Positions 10,138 through 21,875 of a stretch of 64,000 nt of DNA are shown here, in pieces (the stretch's first letter is position 1; every line of letters starts with the position of its first letter). The stretch spans positions 10,495,831-10,559,830 of the forward strand of contig NC_061125.1 in the NCBI RefSeq assembly GCF_905220365.1, in the 5' to 3' direction. The notes beneath the pieces were generated by a model that saw only the letters and a program-made list of their open reading frames with translations, was not told the origin of the DNA and searched no databases. Position numbers and translations under genes: made by a program. The stretch comes from Vanessa cardui (taxonomy: Eukaryota; Arthropoda; Insecta; Lepidoptera; Nymphalidae).

Positions 10138-11088
10138 ACTCCAAACTTTTGCATGCGTAAAATATAATTAAGTCTTTAATTATATTATAATGATATATCT
10201 TTAATGAATAATTAAAAAATGATATTTTTTTCATATAACAATCGTGTCCAACAAAAAAATTAACACGCCTTTCATACTGATTGTACATTTACCATATTAG
10301 GAATATACACTTTGTTCGTTATTACTTCTTGATATCTTAATTATCATTTTGTATATACTTTACATTTTTTTATTTATCAACTAGTGAAATATTATTGCAG
10401 TAATAAAGTCTCTCATAAAATCTAAATGGTATAAATATTTATAGTTAATTAGCAAAAGTTTGTCTTGCTGTGAGCTGTTGCAATGAGCTGTGATGGTATG
10501 TGTTCACTACCGCATACGAATATTGGCACAGATAGAGTTACTAATGATACCTGATATTCCATATAATTGTTGGGAACTAAGATATCGTATTCTTTGTATA
10601 AGTCCCTAACCAAAACCGAATAAACAATATTAATAATTCATATTTATAGAATAAGTGATGAGTGGGTTGTACCTGCTAACTAGTTAGCACAAAACCCTAC
10701 CAAAACATGAAATAATTCTGCCAACCAAAACATATTCAACAATCCAAAATAATCAAATGTAGATTCGTAACCACCAAATAGTATTTGACGTACTCGTAAC
10801 AGTCTACAGTTCTAGGTTTATACACTTTCATGAACTTGTACCGTATTTGGAATAACACAACTGCTAAAGTGCTAAGTGGAACATGACAGAACGCTCGAGT
10901 TCGCCCACGTAAAATATTGACTCGCACCTAGATGCAGACGACAGCGGTGTCTAGTGATCTGAGGCACTTGTATTAATAGCCTTTGTTCTCGCCTGACTAG
11001 TAACTTTATACGTTTCAACAGATTCCCAATAAAGTTGTTACGTGTATTTGCTATTCAGAGCTGTTTGTGAGACTTTTGATAGAATGGA
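10138..11088. other. Unique AT-rich DNA
   Basis: The minus-strand ORF at 10736-10927 lacks any recognised domain. GC rises slightly at 10880-10960. No repeat recognised. Confidence 0.4.
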
Positions 11089-11398
11089 AAGCTATAGTAC
11101 GACACAAATTAGATGTAGCATTGGCAAAATTCGTAAAACCGACTACTAGAGATTTACACAAGCAATAGAAATAGCTCCATATCGCGCCATTCGACGCTAT
11201 TCGTTGCTATAGATTCTCGCGTCAGTTCAACCCGAGAAAGCAAATCGACGTGTCAAATTGACGAATATATTAGGTCATGTGATATTACTCGTTGTTACGT
11301 TTTTGAAGAGATTATTTGGTATGGCGTACATAATTCGGATGTGTTTGGTTTTACGAATTTTGCCGATGCTACATCTAAGTTGTGTCGTACAATAGCTT
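11089..11398. mobile_element. MITE-like element with 52-bp TIRs
   Basis: Left arm 11089-11140 (starts aagctatagtacgacacaaa) and right arm 11347-11398 (ends gtgtcgtacaatagctt) are reverse complements with 3 mismatches in 52 bases. The 206-base interior has no ORF. Length and structure fit a miniature inverted-repeat transposable element. Flanking bases (…agaatgg and aatataag…) do not give a clear target-site duplication, so the superfamily is unresolved. Confidence 0.75.
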
Positions 11399-12304
11399 AA
11401 TATAAGATGTCAACAAGATATTACATAGATGTCAATTATTGATGCACTATGAATGGTACTTAGTAGTCAGCGCTTCTACAGAGATCAATCATCTGAAACT
11501 CTGAATGGTTGTTCTTGGCACTTACGTCGATTTAGAACAGGTGGTGTGTAAACCACGCGGGATGTTTCACAAGTTTAGCGCAACAATACATACGGGTCAT
11601 TTATTACTGAGAATGCAATTTAGGATATTTCATGCATAAGATGGAAAATTAAAATCATTAGTCGAAACTATTTGACCTATTTAAGCATACTGTTAATACG
11701 ATATGTGCGTTTTACCGTAACGTATGTAAAAGTGATGTATATTATACACGTACAAATCAAGTTTTTTTTTTTATTTTAACTAAAACCAGCCTCACGGCTA
11801 AGTCTCAAAAGCAATTAGCGAATACAGGAAAAGTTACCACTGTATTCTTAGGATAGCTTATTTATCATAATCGTAAATTATATCAATTATTTGTAAATAA
11901 TAATTATTAAAAAAAAAAACAATTAAAGAAAACTGCAGTCATGTTACAAAATTATCTTGAAATATATTTGCCTGGCTTTAATTCTCGTGTCTTCTATTTC
12001 ATAGCGAGAGGTGAGTTCATAAAAACTTCTTATCACTGCAGGGGGGGGGGGGTAATATTCAAAGGGTGATTTCCCCTCGGAGACACCGACTAATCCAGCT
12101 CCGTTAGGATCCTGGAGGTATTATAAACTTGCAGTTTCGACTTCGCACGGAATATGAAACAAAGTCAACTATTAACATAGTATATTGCTTGGCTAATTCG
12201 TATTCTTGTTAGTGACGTAGACGAGCAAAATTGACCAGCAGCTTTGAGGTAATTACCTTAATGATCTTCGTTAATTTAATGTAAGAAATAAGATACTAAA
12301 TAAC
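11399..12304. other. Unique DNA including a G12 run
   Basis: A run of 12 G at 12041-12052 stands out in AT-rich DNA and is followed by a GC-richer patch to about 12150 with no recognised product. The rest is AT-rich unique sequence. Confidence 0.4.
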
Positions 12305-12460
12305 CGCAATATTTTTTTTAAATAAATAAATATTGGAGACGATATAGAAAACTAATAAACGTTCTACATCGACTCGGCCGGGAATCGAACCCGGGACCTC
12401 AGAATGGCGTACCCATGAAAACCAGTGTACACACCACACGACCGTAGAGATCGTCAAAAT
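12305..12460 (-). mobile_element. SINE-2 (tRNA-derived), internally deleted copy
   Basis: On the minus strand: an A-box-like GGTCGTGTGGT (12433-12443), then gttttcatgggtacgcc, then a B box ggttcgattcc (12381-12391) and gatgtagaacg…tagttttctat. The 3' end is A-rich. Compared with the copy at 60445, about 110 bases between tttctat and gtctc are missing. It is not a true tRNA: the two boxes are about 40 bases apart as in tRNA, but no full cloverleaf forms and a SINE body follows. Confidence 0.7.
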
Positions 12461-12793
12461 ATAATAAGTATTATCCCTATTTTAAATTACTTAAATTAAG
12501 CTTTAAATTTGTACTGGGAGTGACAACGACCATGGCCAAGTGGTACGGACCAAACCTGCCTTTTCCAACATAATATTATGGCAAGCAAGATGTAGCTGAG
12601 TATGGAAACATAATACAATTTATATAATGTTACTTGACATTACACAACAGCCGTAAAGAGTGGATCACTGACTAAGACTGACGAGCAACGCAATGAGTTG
12701 CCTATATTATAATTTATTTATTAAACGCACTTACTTAGCAGTAAACGTATTGATGAATAATAAATAAATATTTAAATTTATGCAATAACGATT
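12461..12793. other. Unique DNA
   Basis: Contains ccatggccaagtggtacgg, which weakly resembles a tRNA A box without a matching B box. No feature supported. Confidence 0.35.
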
Positions 12794-12985
12794 AGTCGCC
12801 GGTGGCTTCTCTCGCGTTTTACAGTGTTGTTTATCATGTATTAGGCAAAAAAGTAGCCAACAGCCTTTCTTAGAGTTCAAGTTTGCTGAATACCAACTTT
12901 CATCAAATTCGGTTCAGCGATTTGGTCGTGAATGAGCGACAGACAGACTAACAGACAAAGTTACTTTCACATTTATTATAGTATA
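12794..12985 (+). repeat. Repeat G, copy 2
   Basis: It reads gccggtggcttctctcgcg, aaaaaagtagccaacagcc, accaactttcatcaaattcg, gttcagcgatttggtcgtga, gagcgacagacagac and ttactttcacatttattata. This is the best-preserved copy of repeat G here and a common lepidopteran 3'-end-like sequence. Confidence 0.6.
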
Positions 12986-13051
12986 GTTGTGCTTAGTTAT
13001 GTATTTTTTTATAAAAACTAATATAAGTAGGTGCGATCTAAAAATTAACAA

Positions 13052-13285
13052 CAAGCGACACGCCACGGGTGCGATACAGATACTAAATATATTACAGAAT
13101 TTGTTTATTTACATCACATTAGAAAATTCAAAACTTATCAGTGTTTCTTTAATATATTGTCCATGTATTACATACAAAATCCTCCCACTTAAAAAAATCC
13201 GCATCAAAATCCGTTGCATAATTTTAAAGATCTAAGCATACATAGGGACAGACAGTCGTAAGCGACTTTGTTTTCAATATAATGA
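13052..13285 (+). repeat. Repeat E, copy 1
   Basis: It runs from caagcgacacgccacgggtg, through gatactaaatatattacaga and aaatccgttgcataatttta, to aagatctaagcatac and gcgactttgttttcaatata. The same order of landmarks recurs at 31393, 43228 and 44477, and inverted at 35098. Unclassified; no coding capacity. Confidence 0.65.
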
Positions 13286-14371
13286 TGATATACGTTGTAC
13301 AATGAATACGACGAGTTATAGAAAAGAAAAGTAAAAAAAGAAATGACATAAAATCTCATTTCCAGCGCACGATATCACGACGTCTCCATATCATAAACCG
13401 CGGAATGACTCTGGAAGCAAATGACGAGAACACAACTCAATATATTTTACCTGAGCGTTTTAAATTACGTCAAAATCTCCGTCTCGGGAGTAATGAGGCG
13501 GAATATCAGGACTTTACGCACATCGAGACGCGAGTTGAACAACTTGTAGGGAGATTATGTGACTGAGAATTTGTAATATGTAAAGGTATATAATGTTTAT
13601 TGAACTATCGCATTGGTAGGCCTGTATGGCTGCCTGCTTAGAGGTTCTAAAATCGAATACCTAGACGGTAAAAGACAAAGTTTTTTTTGTAATTTCTGAT
13701 GTGAAAAGCGAAGGACACTCGTAGGTAGTGTATATTCGACTGCTTTGTTGGTCTAGTATATAAGGCCACAATTTTTAAGTATCTGAGTTTAAGCCGTAAG
13801 AGTCTATACGCTTACGTATAAGTGAGGCTCAAATAACTTTGTACTACTCCTATGAGTGGTACAAAGTTTTGGGTTTTTATCTTGGTTCTATCAAATCGTA
13901 CTGATAGATTCTTACCGTCGATTTATCATAAATGCTGTGGAATTAAATTTATATCATTCAAAAATTACAGTGTCATAGATATGAACAAAAAATTGGTTGG
14001 ATTTATAAAAAAAACGGATGAATTTCAATCACCCGCCGATCAAGTGATACTGCAACTATACCAGCAGTGGTATCGGAACTGACATCTAAAAGTGCTTGTA
14101 AAATGCATTTCAAATTGAGATATTTTATTTTATTATTTGAATATAATATCATCTATCACACACATAATATATGCTATATATATTATAGTATTATATATAA
14201 TATTAGAGTAGATTAGTATGTCTTAATTATTTAATAGGAAATGACGCAAAATGTAGTTTTGACCGTTAAAGACTACTTAGAACAAAAAGTAAATAAGAAG
14301 TTAAATAAATATGTTAGTAATTAAGAAAACGTCAAGCATTACTGCGTTTCGTAGTAATAAGCAGCCAACAG
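13286..14371. other. Unique DNA with a possible LINE-C tail trace
   Basis: The 76-codon plus-strand ORF at 13852-14082 has no recognised domain. The stretch 14083-14142 weakly resembles the LINE-C end (aaaagtgcttgtaaaatgca). The 20-mer tataagtgaggctcaaataa at 13817-13836 recurs at 14864-14883. Confidence 0.35.
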
Positions 14372-14655
14372 CACAGTAATAACTTGTAAACTTCCCACTG
14401 GTGGGCTAAGGCGTCTTCTCCCTTTGAGGAGAGTTAGGACATATTCCATCACGCTGCTCCAGTGCGGTATGGATACGCCTGTGGCAGAATTTCATTGAAA
14501 TTAACCACAGTTTCTCACCGTATATCAAAACCGAGCATGAGCTTTTAGACAGAAATTAAGCACATGAAAATTTAGTGTTGGGTTCTTGCCTAAGTTTGAA
14601 CGCGCAACCATTGGTTAAAATGCACGTGTTCTAACAACTGGGTCATCTCGACTCT
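14372..14655 (-). mobile_element. SINE-A, diverged full-length copy
   Basis: Minus-strand landmarks from the right: agagtcgagatgacccagtt, head, B-box region, aatttcaatgaaattctgcc, tctcctcaaagggagaag, cccaccagtgggaagtttac. There are several indels, so it is old. Confidence 0.75.
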
Positions 14656-14894
14656 AAAAATATACGTAAACCGGATATTAAGACAATTTCAACGAATCAA
14701 ACATGTACATCGACTTTTAGCTAATTTTTGATAGTTTTATATTAATTTGGGAATGATCAATTGAAGCAGAGTTCAACGACCTATACAAATATTGGTCGAA
14801 GCTTTTTTGATACTTACATAATGGTGATAGGACTATAAATAGTTTGTAATAAGTTTTAATTTATATAAGTGAGGCTCAAATAATTAATACGCTC

Positions 14895-15074
14895 AATTGT
14901 TCATTGCTCGGCGGTTATGGAAAACATCGTGAGGGAACGTATATGTGTCTAATTTCATAGAAATTATGTCACAGATGTATTCCACCAACTCGTATTGAAA
15001 CAGCGTAGTGGAATATACCAAACCTTCTCATCAAAGGGGGGCCTTAGGCCAGCAGTGGAAAATTTACAGACTGT
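14895..15074 (+). mobile_element. SINE-A, 5'-truncated
   Basis: It begins mid-body at attgttcattgctcggcgg and continues through gaaaacatcgtgagggaacg, attccaccaactcgtattg and agcagtggaaaatttacaga. The tRNA-like head is missing. Confidence 0.7.
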
Positions 15075-16156
15075 AAATGTATTAAAGTTTACTAAATACT
15101 AAAACATAACTTGGTATATCATAATTGGTATATCTTTACAAATTTTCTCAACATTCCGTGAGCTTTTGTTTGAATTAACAATATTCTGAAATATACCTAG
15201 CGTATTTTTGTTGACTATAGATTAACTTTATTGGTACCATGACATTATTAAAAAAAATAAAATAGGAGAAGAAAAATCATGTGTGTTTTCCTCAAATTGT
15301 TAATAACGGTTTTAGATGAATTTCGTTCACTACGCTAAAATATTTTGTTGTTGATTTTTCCGCTTCTCATATCTATGATCAAGTTTTTCCGACGAATCTA
15401 CTAAAACACCTAATAGTATACAATTTTCCATTTTATTATTTTCGTTTGCAAGTTTTTTCTTATGTATATGTACAATATAATATAATAATATGGTTCATAA
15501 AAATGTCTGCATTATAAAATGTCTTCATAAATAGCCTTATTGCGCTTGCGCATAACTGCAGCTAACTAACTACGCATTTTTCGCCTAATCGTCGCAATAA
15601 ACACTTAAGTGGTCGGTTCCCGTGATAATCACGGATGTAATTTTATATCACTCGAGTAAAATTCACTAGATGCTTTCTTAATATCTTGAAAGTAATGGTA
15701 TTATGAACGTATTCGATATTTTATCATAAATTGTAATAATTCAGAATAACGCAATACCTCCAAATTTGGAAAGCAACGTTTCAAAAAATATACTTTATCT
15801 CTTTTTATTTTCGTAAATATCAAGTAAAATTATTGTTTATAACAATTAAAAGTTTTATATTAACTTCCCTCACTTATAAAAACATAATGCACTTTATCCT
15901 AAATTTAAAATTAAGAATATGAAGGGAAATCTTCAGTCAATATTTCTAGAGCACGTTATATTTTACGGACTGTAATACAAAAGTGATTAAGATGAATTGG
16001 AGTGAGACAAGGGAATAATATATCTAAGAACAGTACACAACAGACCAATAAAAGTAAGAGAATTCCTTAAGACGAGACCGTGAATTTGAAGTGACATTTC
16101 AATATAGACCAAAGTTGGATCTTAATACCTTCTTCAGAAGGCAAGTTGCAAGAAAA
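15075..16156. other. Unique AT-rich DNA
   Basis: No repeat or exon recognised. Confidence 0.4.
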
Positions 16157-16435
16157 TCAAGAGCGATCTACTTTTAGTATAAAAAGTAGGTTGAGTAGAA
16201 AATGGCTATAGCGTACATTGAAGCTAAGTAAAAAATCAAAGTCATATTTAATTTGACGAATGTTGAGAATAAGACCCCGCTTTGAAGCCCAATTACGAAT
16301 TCGTCGGCAATATTCCCTTTCATTAAAGGCATTAATAAAAGAACGGGCGGATTGCAGATTCTTTATGACTTGGAATATTTTCCTTGTTGTAGCAAATTTG
16401 TAACGACGGTTGAATAGCTGCGAGGTCAATGCTAG
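16157..16435 (-). other. Unidentified minus-strand ORF, possible exon
   Basis: The longest open stretch is 90 codons on the minus strand (16157-16429). The peptide is basic and rich in Arg, Asn and Phe (for example RSFINAFNEREYCRRIRNWA) and GC is somewhat higher than in the flanks. I recognise no domain and no transposon motif. It could be a chance ORF, a fragment of an unknown repeat or an internal exon; chance is the default. Confidence 0.2.
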
Positions 16436-16794
16436 TGAACCCAGTGGAACAGTTGTTGCTCAATGAAATAAACTTGTATCAACTACTCATATAATGAACA
16501 GTGCATTTTTGCCGGGAGCAGATATGACGACAGGACCTGATACATATTTTATTTATTTAACATTTTTTATACACCACAATTACAATCACAAACGATTACA
16601 GAATATACAAACTAATAAACTAATGGTGAAACAAAAGGTGGCTTTATGGCTTATTAGCCATTTCTTCCAGACTACCTTGGCTTAGAGGATTGTGTTTGGA
16701 AGACAGTATAGGATGGTGCAATTTGAGATACTCTTCAAATAAATACAACCTAAACGCATACCAAAATAAATAACAGTAATAAATATTCAATAAT
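16436..16794. other. Unique AT-rich DNA
   Basis: Only short ORFs without domains; nothing supported. Confidence 0.35.
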
Positions 16795-16892
16795 ATGCAT
16801 ACGTACATATATAAATAAATACATACATACTTACATTCATACATACAAATACATACATACATACATATAAATACATATATATACATAATACA
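16795..16892. repeat. (CATA)n-type imperfect microsatellite
   Basis: Alternating CATA/TACA/AATA units run across about 98 bases (catacatactt, catacatacatacata). The overlapping minus-strand Tyr/Cys-rich ORF is a product of the repeat. Confidence 0.8.
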
Positions 16893-18294
16893 TACATATA
16901 ATATGACGTTATTAAATATTTGTCATAATCATGTCGTCATCATTACTGTGATGAGAGATATAAGTTCTATATTTCTATATTTTATGTAACATATTTTATA
17001 CAAAAAAATTATATTTTCTTTAATTAACTACGTAACAATAAATATTTATAAGTACGCTTAAAATAAACTATTACTTTGGTGATTATGAATATTCCTTTGA
17101 GGATTAATATTTTTTGTGAATGAGGAAAAAAATGATAAACCGTTTTAATTAAAGTAGCCTATAGATGCACTATTGAGCATATTTATCATCTTCTTGTTTA
17201 AAAAGCGTTAAAGCACCTTTCACCATCCCGATCCATTAAACACCAGTGCTATCATCCTCGTAATAGTATTGAGTACAATTTAATATTTAATTTGACAGAG
17301 AAAATGATTTTATATTTGTACCACACTCATAAAACGATATCATATTTTAGGCGACGTTAAAAAAAACCAATAATCTTTACATTTTCAATAAACAATATAA
17401 TTCTTCAATGTGACCCTAATTCTTCGACACCTAATAACGAACGGAATTTATATTGGCTGCCACCCCACTGCGGCCGGCGGGTTCCGCAGCCACCAATGTT
17501 ATTTTATGAGCCAACCACACATTCCGGTAAGGGAGATTTATTGACTTTCAAGGAAATTTTTAAATATCGAATCGATTTAAAAAAGTCACATTACGTGTTG
17601 ACAATCGTTTACTTTCAATAACATTTATTGTTTAAACTTTAATCTATACTATCATCTTCAGACCAGTTTATATTTTAACAATCAATAAATGATTCAAATA
17701 CCATATATAAGTCAACAGAAATAAAGTAAATTTTAATTTTGGAGCATGTAAGCCACCTTGGAAGTAAATAATAAATATTTATATACTACCTCTCCACCTC
17801 ATCTTCACAGGATTATAATTAGATTTTGTTTAAGACTTTTGGATGGAAGAGCAAATATAAAAATAAAATACTGGTCTACTCGTCAAAAATAATAATAAAA
17901 GAATTGCTTATACACTATAAATCTAGCACGATCTTAGTTACGAAAAATAAAACGACATTGAAAAGAAAAAAAAATTAAACAGAAATTTATTACTCTCGAT
18001 TCTATAGTACACAATCTCTAAACGAAACTAATTAAACAAGACTACAAGACTTGTTATCCTTTTTTTAACTCAACAAAGAGAACAAGATAAGATTTTTAGT
18101 ATTGTCAAATTAGTTTAGTTAAAAGATTGTGTACAAAAGCCGACACCTTTGCTTTTGATTCTTTAATCTCGTATCGGTATATTGAGCATGTTCGCGTGAT
18201 ACCTGGCCTATGGTTGTGTAGATCTTTGTAGAGGTTATTACCTCTCCTATATGCCATTGAAGAATTTTCCTTGGTGTTATTGCTATGTGCTTGC
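16893..18294. other. Unique AT-rich DNA with GC block at 17455-17530
   Basis: The patch at 17455-17530 (ccaccccactgcggccggcg, gttccgcagccaccaatg) is unusually GC-rich in a region otherwise very AT-rich. It has no long ORF. It is a candidate conserved element by composition only. Confidence 0.3.
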
Positions 18295-18428
18295 CTGGTA
18301 GGTTTCTTTCCTTAAAGGTCGACAACGCACCTGGAAGCCACCCGGTGTTGCAGATGTCCATGGGCGGTGGTGATCACTTTCCATCAGGTGAGCCTCTTGC
18401 TCGTTTGGCACCTATAACATAAAAAAGG
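18295..18428 (+). mobile_element. LINE-D 3' end fragment
   Basis: It reads ttccttaaaggtcgacaacg, ttgcagatgtccatgggcgg, tcactttccatcaggtgagc and cttgctcgtttggcacc, then ataacataaaaaa. This matches the LINE-D end at about 3500-3626, including the A-rich terminus. Confidence 0.7.
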
Positions 18429-18521
18429 TACCTACTCGTACTTAGTATTGGTCCTGGTTCGAAAGGTGGATATTGAATGGTGATGCCAAAATACTTACTT
18501 GGGATAACATTAGTTCTCATT

Positions 18522-18605
18522 ATTGATGGTGCATTGCCGATATAAGACATGTATATGCGATCGTAACTAGTTACCATCATGTAGACCGTCTGACCCTCCG
18601 CCAAA
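18522..18605 (+). mobile_element. Repeat B 3' end fragment
   Basis: It reads gatggtgcattgccgatata then agttaccatcatgtagaccg and tctgaccctccgcc, matching the terminal part of repeat B. The copy is short and diverged. Confidence 0.45.
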
Positions 18606-18939
18606 TTATATCGTGAAAAGACTTTTAGTTTAAAAAGGAAATCCATCACTATTGCTACATCGAAACAATTTAGAACTCTAAATTTTAGTAGTTCTATAGA
18701 AGAATCACAGTTTCAACATTTACTACCATCATAAGGTCAGTATCGTTATCAGTAAATTTACTGGCTAAATTGTTATGACAATAATACGATGCAGGATAAC
18801 GTCATCGTGAAGATAGGGTTTTTTTGCATAGTGATTTTATTGGCAACTAGCTGTTACCCAAGAAAATATGAATATAGTTACAAATTAACTTAAAATATTA
18901 AATTGCTGTAAGACCTCTTTGTTTACAACAGGTTTTTTT
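18606..18939. other. Unique DNA
   Basis: Nothing recognised. Confidence 0.4.
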
Positions 18940-19022
18940 TAAAGTAGCGTATTTCATTTCTCAGGCTCTACACTATTTGTAGACAGAGTTACTTTCGCAT
19001 TTACAATATAAGTATGGATTAA
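18940..19022 (+). repeat. Repeat G 3' end
   Basis: It carries aaagtagcgtatttcattt, tagacagagttactttcgca and tttacaatataagtatggat, which is the typical end of repeat G. The middle is deleted. Confidence 0.55.
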
Positions 19023-19834
19023 AAAAGCAATATTTGTAGCACACGTATAAGAGCTATAATATACAGCGTGTTTTTAAAAACAATCAATACTAAAATCATT
19101 ATTATGAATTTTTATTTCAAGCCTGCTGCTAAAGTGCAGAATGAATTAACGTTATATTCCTAGTCTCGTATTAAATAATAAAATACATAGTAATTACTGC
19201 GTGGAATTTCAAGTGGCCTATAAAGCAACACCTAGAACAAAACGCCAACGATTACAGCGTATCGCATTACACCCCTAAAATAAACTTGCAACCTTATCAG
19301 CGGCTTTGTGGGGGAACCACAATTAGGGCGAGCGCAAACGTAACAGATAAAATTAAAGTCTTGTCGTTAACATTGCTATCTGTCGTGAGGATAAACATGT
19401 AATCATTACGGACGTGTTACATGACTCGTGAATTTTAGATTTTTACCTAAATACAACACGTCGTATGTATGCCACTGAGGACTATCATATCGAGGATTTC
19501 CATCCTTTTAACTATGTAATAAGAGTATGCGAAATGAGACGTATATACAAAAAATATTATTGTCTTATACTATATTTGTGTGTTAGTGTTAGCTATAGCG
19601 ACTAATAACAAAAAAATATACAATTCACAAATTTTGCAATCTAATAGGATGGCAATTCTTTCTATGTTTTTTTAAAATAGTAAATCGCTAGATTTATTTT
19701 ATTTACTTTAAATTAATTCTTAATTACAGGTGTTTGTTGGTACCTCGACAGACAAATGCAACATATATTGTTAATCCAACTCGATTTTCGAGCCTATGTG
19801 TGAGTGTGTGTGCTTGTTTTTTTATCTAATAGTC
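19023..19834. other. Unique DNA with GC-richer block at 19195-19430
   Basis: The block holds cttatcag (GATA-type), tgtggggg and aaccacaa at 19307-19322 (facing Runx-type sites) and agataa at 19345-19350. It has no coding potential. An enhancer is plausible but unproven. Confidence 0.3.
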
Positions 19835-20062
19835 ACGCAACGGACGGGCAAATAGAGATATTAAGTGTACACCATCGCCCATAGACATTAGCACTGTAGG
19901 AAATCTTAACATTTCCTTACATAGCCAAAGCGCCGTCAAACTAAGGGAACTCAGATAAGTTCATTGTGTCAAAAAGTACTAAGTATTAGTGGCAGCAAAT
20001 TATTTAATGAGTTGCTAGTACGTACCCAGACGGGCTTTACCCAACAAGTCCCTACCAGTAAG
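19835..20062 (-). mobile_element. Diverged repeat B
   Basis: On the plus strand: caccatcgcccatagacatt, then tttccttacatagccaaagc, then gtacccagacgggctttacc. The order fits repeat B inverted. Central indels. Confidence 0.5.
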
Positions 20063-21754
20063 TAGATACATACTATCTGTATTTATACTTACATTGTATT
20101 ATATTTACTTTGTAGGATATATTTTATTTGATTATACATTTTATTTATAGCATTTCGCTGAATTCTGCGACGTATGGTGGAGTTAATTGAACCAAATCTA
20201 AACAAAAAATGTCAGAATTAAACCTGTTGCATAATTGAGGATATCTGATTCTCACGAACTTTTTGATCGAAATCGTTTAATGTTATAGGTGTAAAGATTG
20301 TTTTGCCTGATGTGTGTAATCAACCTTATCGGGTAAATTGAGGCGAGCGAATGCAATTATTCAGAGAGAATCAAGTGTCACCGTACGAAAGGGTTGCGTG
20401 ATTTGTGTATTTGCTTAAGTCTTCCCCTAGTTAGGTACTGAATATCTGTGATAAGCATTAAGGTAATTACTTACCTTTATGTGTGTGATTAAAATAACAA
20501 AGAAGTATTTAAAAGTTTTAAATTTATCTTAACGAGTAAAGTCAAAATGTTTTCACAACTTAAACAAAATTTTAAACTTTCGAATCTCCGGAGATGTGTT
20601 GTCCGTGCCTTTTCAGTATTTTTATTATTTTTGATTGTCTTTTGTAGTTTAATATGCTTGCATATACTTGATTGTTATAACTTTTCAGTCATAAAAATTG
20701 TAAACTATCATAAAGAGCAGTAAGGGCTATTTAGATTTGCAGCTAAAACTTACATCAGCCTCTTATTCAGTCGGGATAAGAAAAGGTTCGTCACCTTAAG
20801 ATCAATTTTTGTGTGCTCAGAATGAGCGACAATCCGCTGTGCCGATTGTCGCTTCGCAATGATTTGATGTTTAGATTCAAAAGGTACTAATAGTTTAAGA
20901 TTCCATAAGGGAATGCATTTGAAAACTGATGAAGGTTTTTTTTACTGCGACTGTACACCGTCCATCTTGAAGAGGGCTGCCCACATATAATTAATTACTT
21001 ACAGAAACATTACATATACGAGAAGTAAATACAAAACTTGCAAGACAAAATTTCTTGACGTCAATTATTAATCTATTTTTAGGAACGGCATTGAGCGCTT
21101 ATGTAATAAAATTACGAAAATATTCCGCTTTACTAATTAATATTGTTTATTTATTGGCTCATTATTATTACTTGAATTGTATTTGATTGGTTTTCAATGT
21201 TGGAATTGTTATTTTCAGAATAATAGCAATCCACATAGAAAAAATAAATATTTTAACATTCTATTTCATATTTATGTGTTTTCTTTCACTGTAACAAACG
21301 TTTACATCATACAATTTATCTTTGAAAGAGACTAAACAATATGATCATTATAAACGTTACATCTAAAAGTCAAGATATTAAAAATTCATGATCTTTCGAA
21401 TATAAACCTCATGTCTTGTTTTCTTAATTTCAGCTATAAACATAAAGCGGAAACATCACAAGAATTTGAGTATAAAATAAACTCGCACAAGAAGTTGAAG
21501 GCTGAGACATAAAAATAGAAGTACAATACGCTATTTCGTGGTTTACTCTCCGAAGTTTTTATTACTGAACAAATTATATACATCGGTTTGTTTAAATATA
21601 TAAATCTGAACTTCAAAGGAAGTTGTTGGAAGTTGGAAGAACAAAATTAATCGTGATTTTTTATATGGGTTAATGTTTGTGTAATTAACAACATTAAATG
21701 CTTAAATATATATACAAATATGAACTAAAACTAGTTACTGTATAAACCTTGACC
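20063..21754. other. Unique DNA; GC-richer block at 20740-20880
   Basis: 20825-20853 holds a 10-bp stem (agcgacaatc / gattgtcgct). Such a stem is near chance expectation in 64 kb. No repeat or exon recognised elsewhere; the minus-strand ORF at 21434-21616 has no domain. Confidence 0.35.
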
Positions 21755-21875
21755 GCGTTGAATGATGGCAAGAATGCTAGCAGCATTTCCCCGTTGAATC
21801 GCAATTCCGATACTCTGGGCAAAAAACGAACCAGTCCTCCTGTCACCAGTGGAGGCAATGAGGCGAGGTGTTATA
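21755..21875 (-). mobile_element. LINE ORF2 C-terminal remnant
   Basis: Minus-strand codons read GIAIQRGNAASILA with a preceding aromatic stretch. This resembles the IQRGNAASV motif found near the C-terminus of lepidopteran non-LTR reverse-transcriptase ORFs. Only about 40 codons are recognisable and flanking sequence is decayed. Assignment rests on remembered family motifs. Confidence 0.4.

Noticed and set aside
16644..16886. Tyr/Cys-rich 80-codon ORF
   Set aside because: It is a translation of the CATA-type microsatellite.
20825..20853. 10-bp stem agcgacaatc/gattgtcgct as a regulatory hairpin or miRNA
   Set aside because: Stems of 10 bp with short loops are expected a few times in 64 kb; too short for a miRNA precursor.
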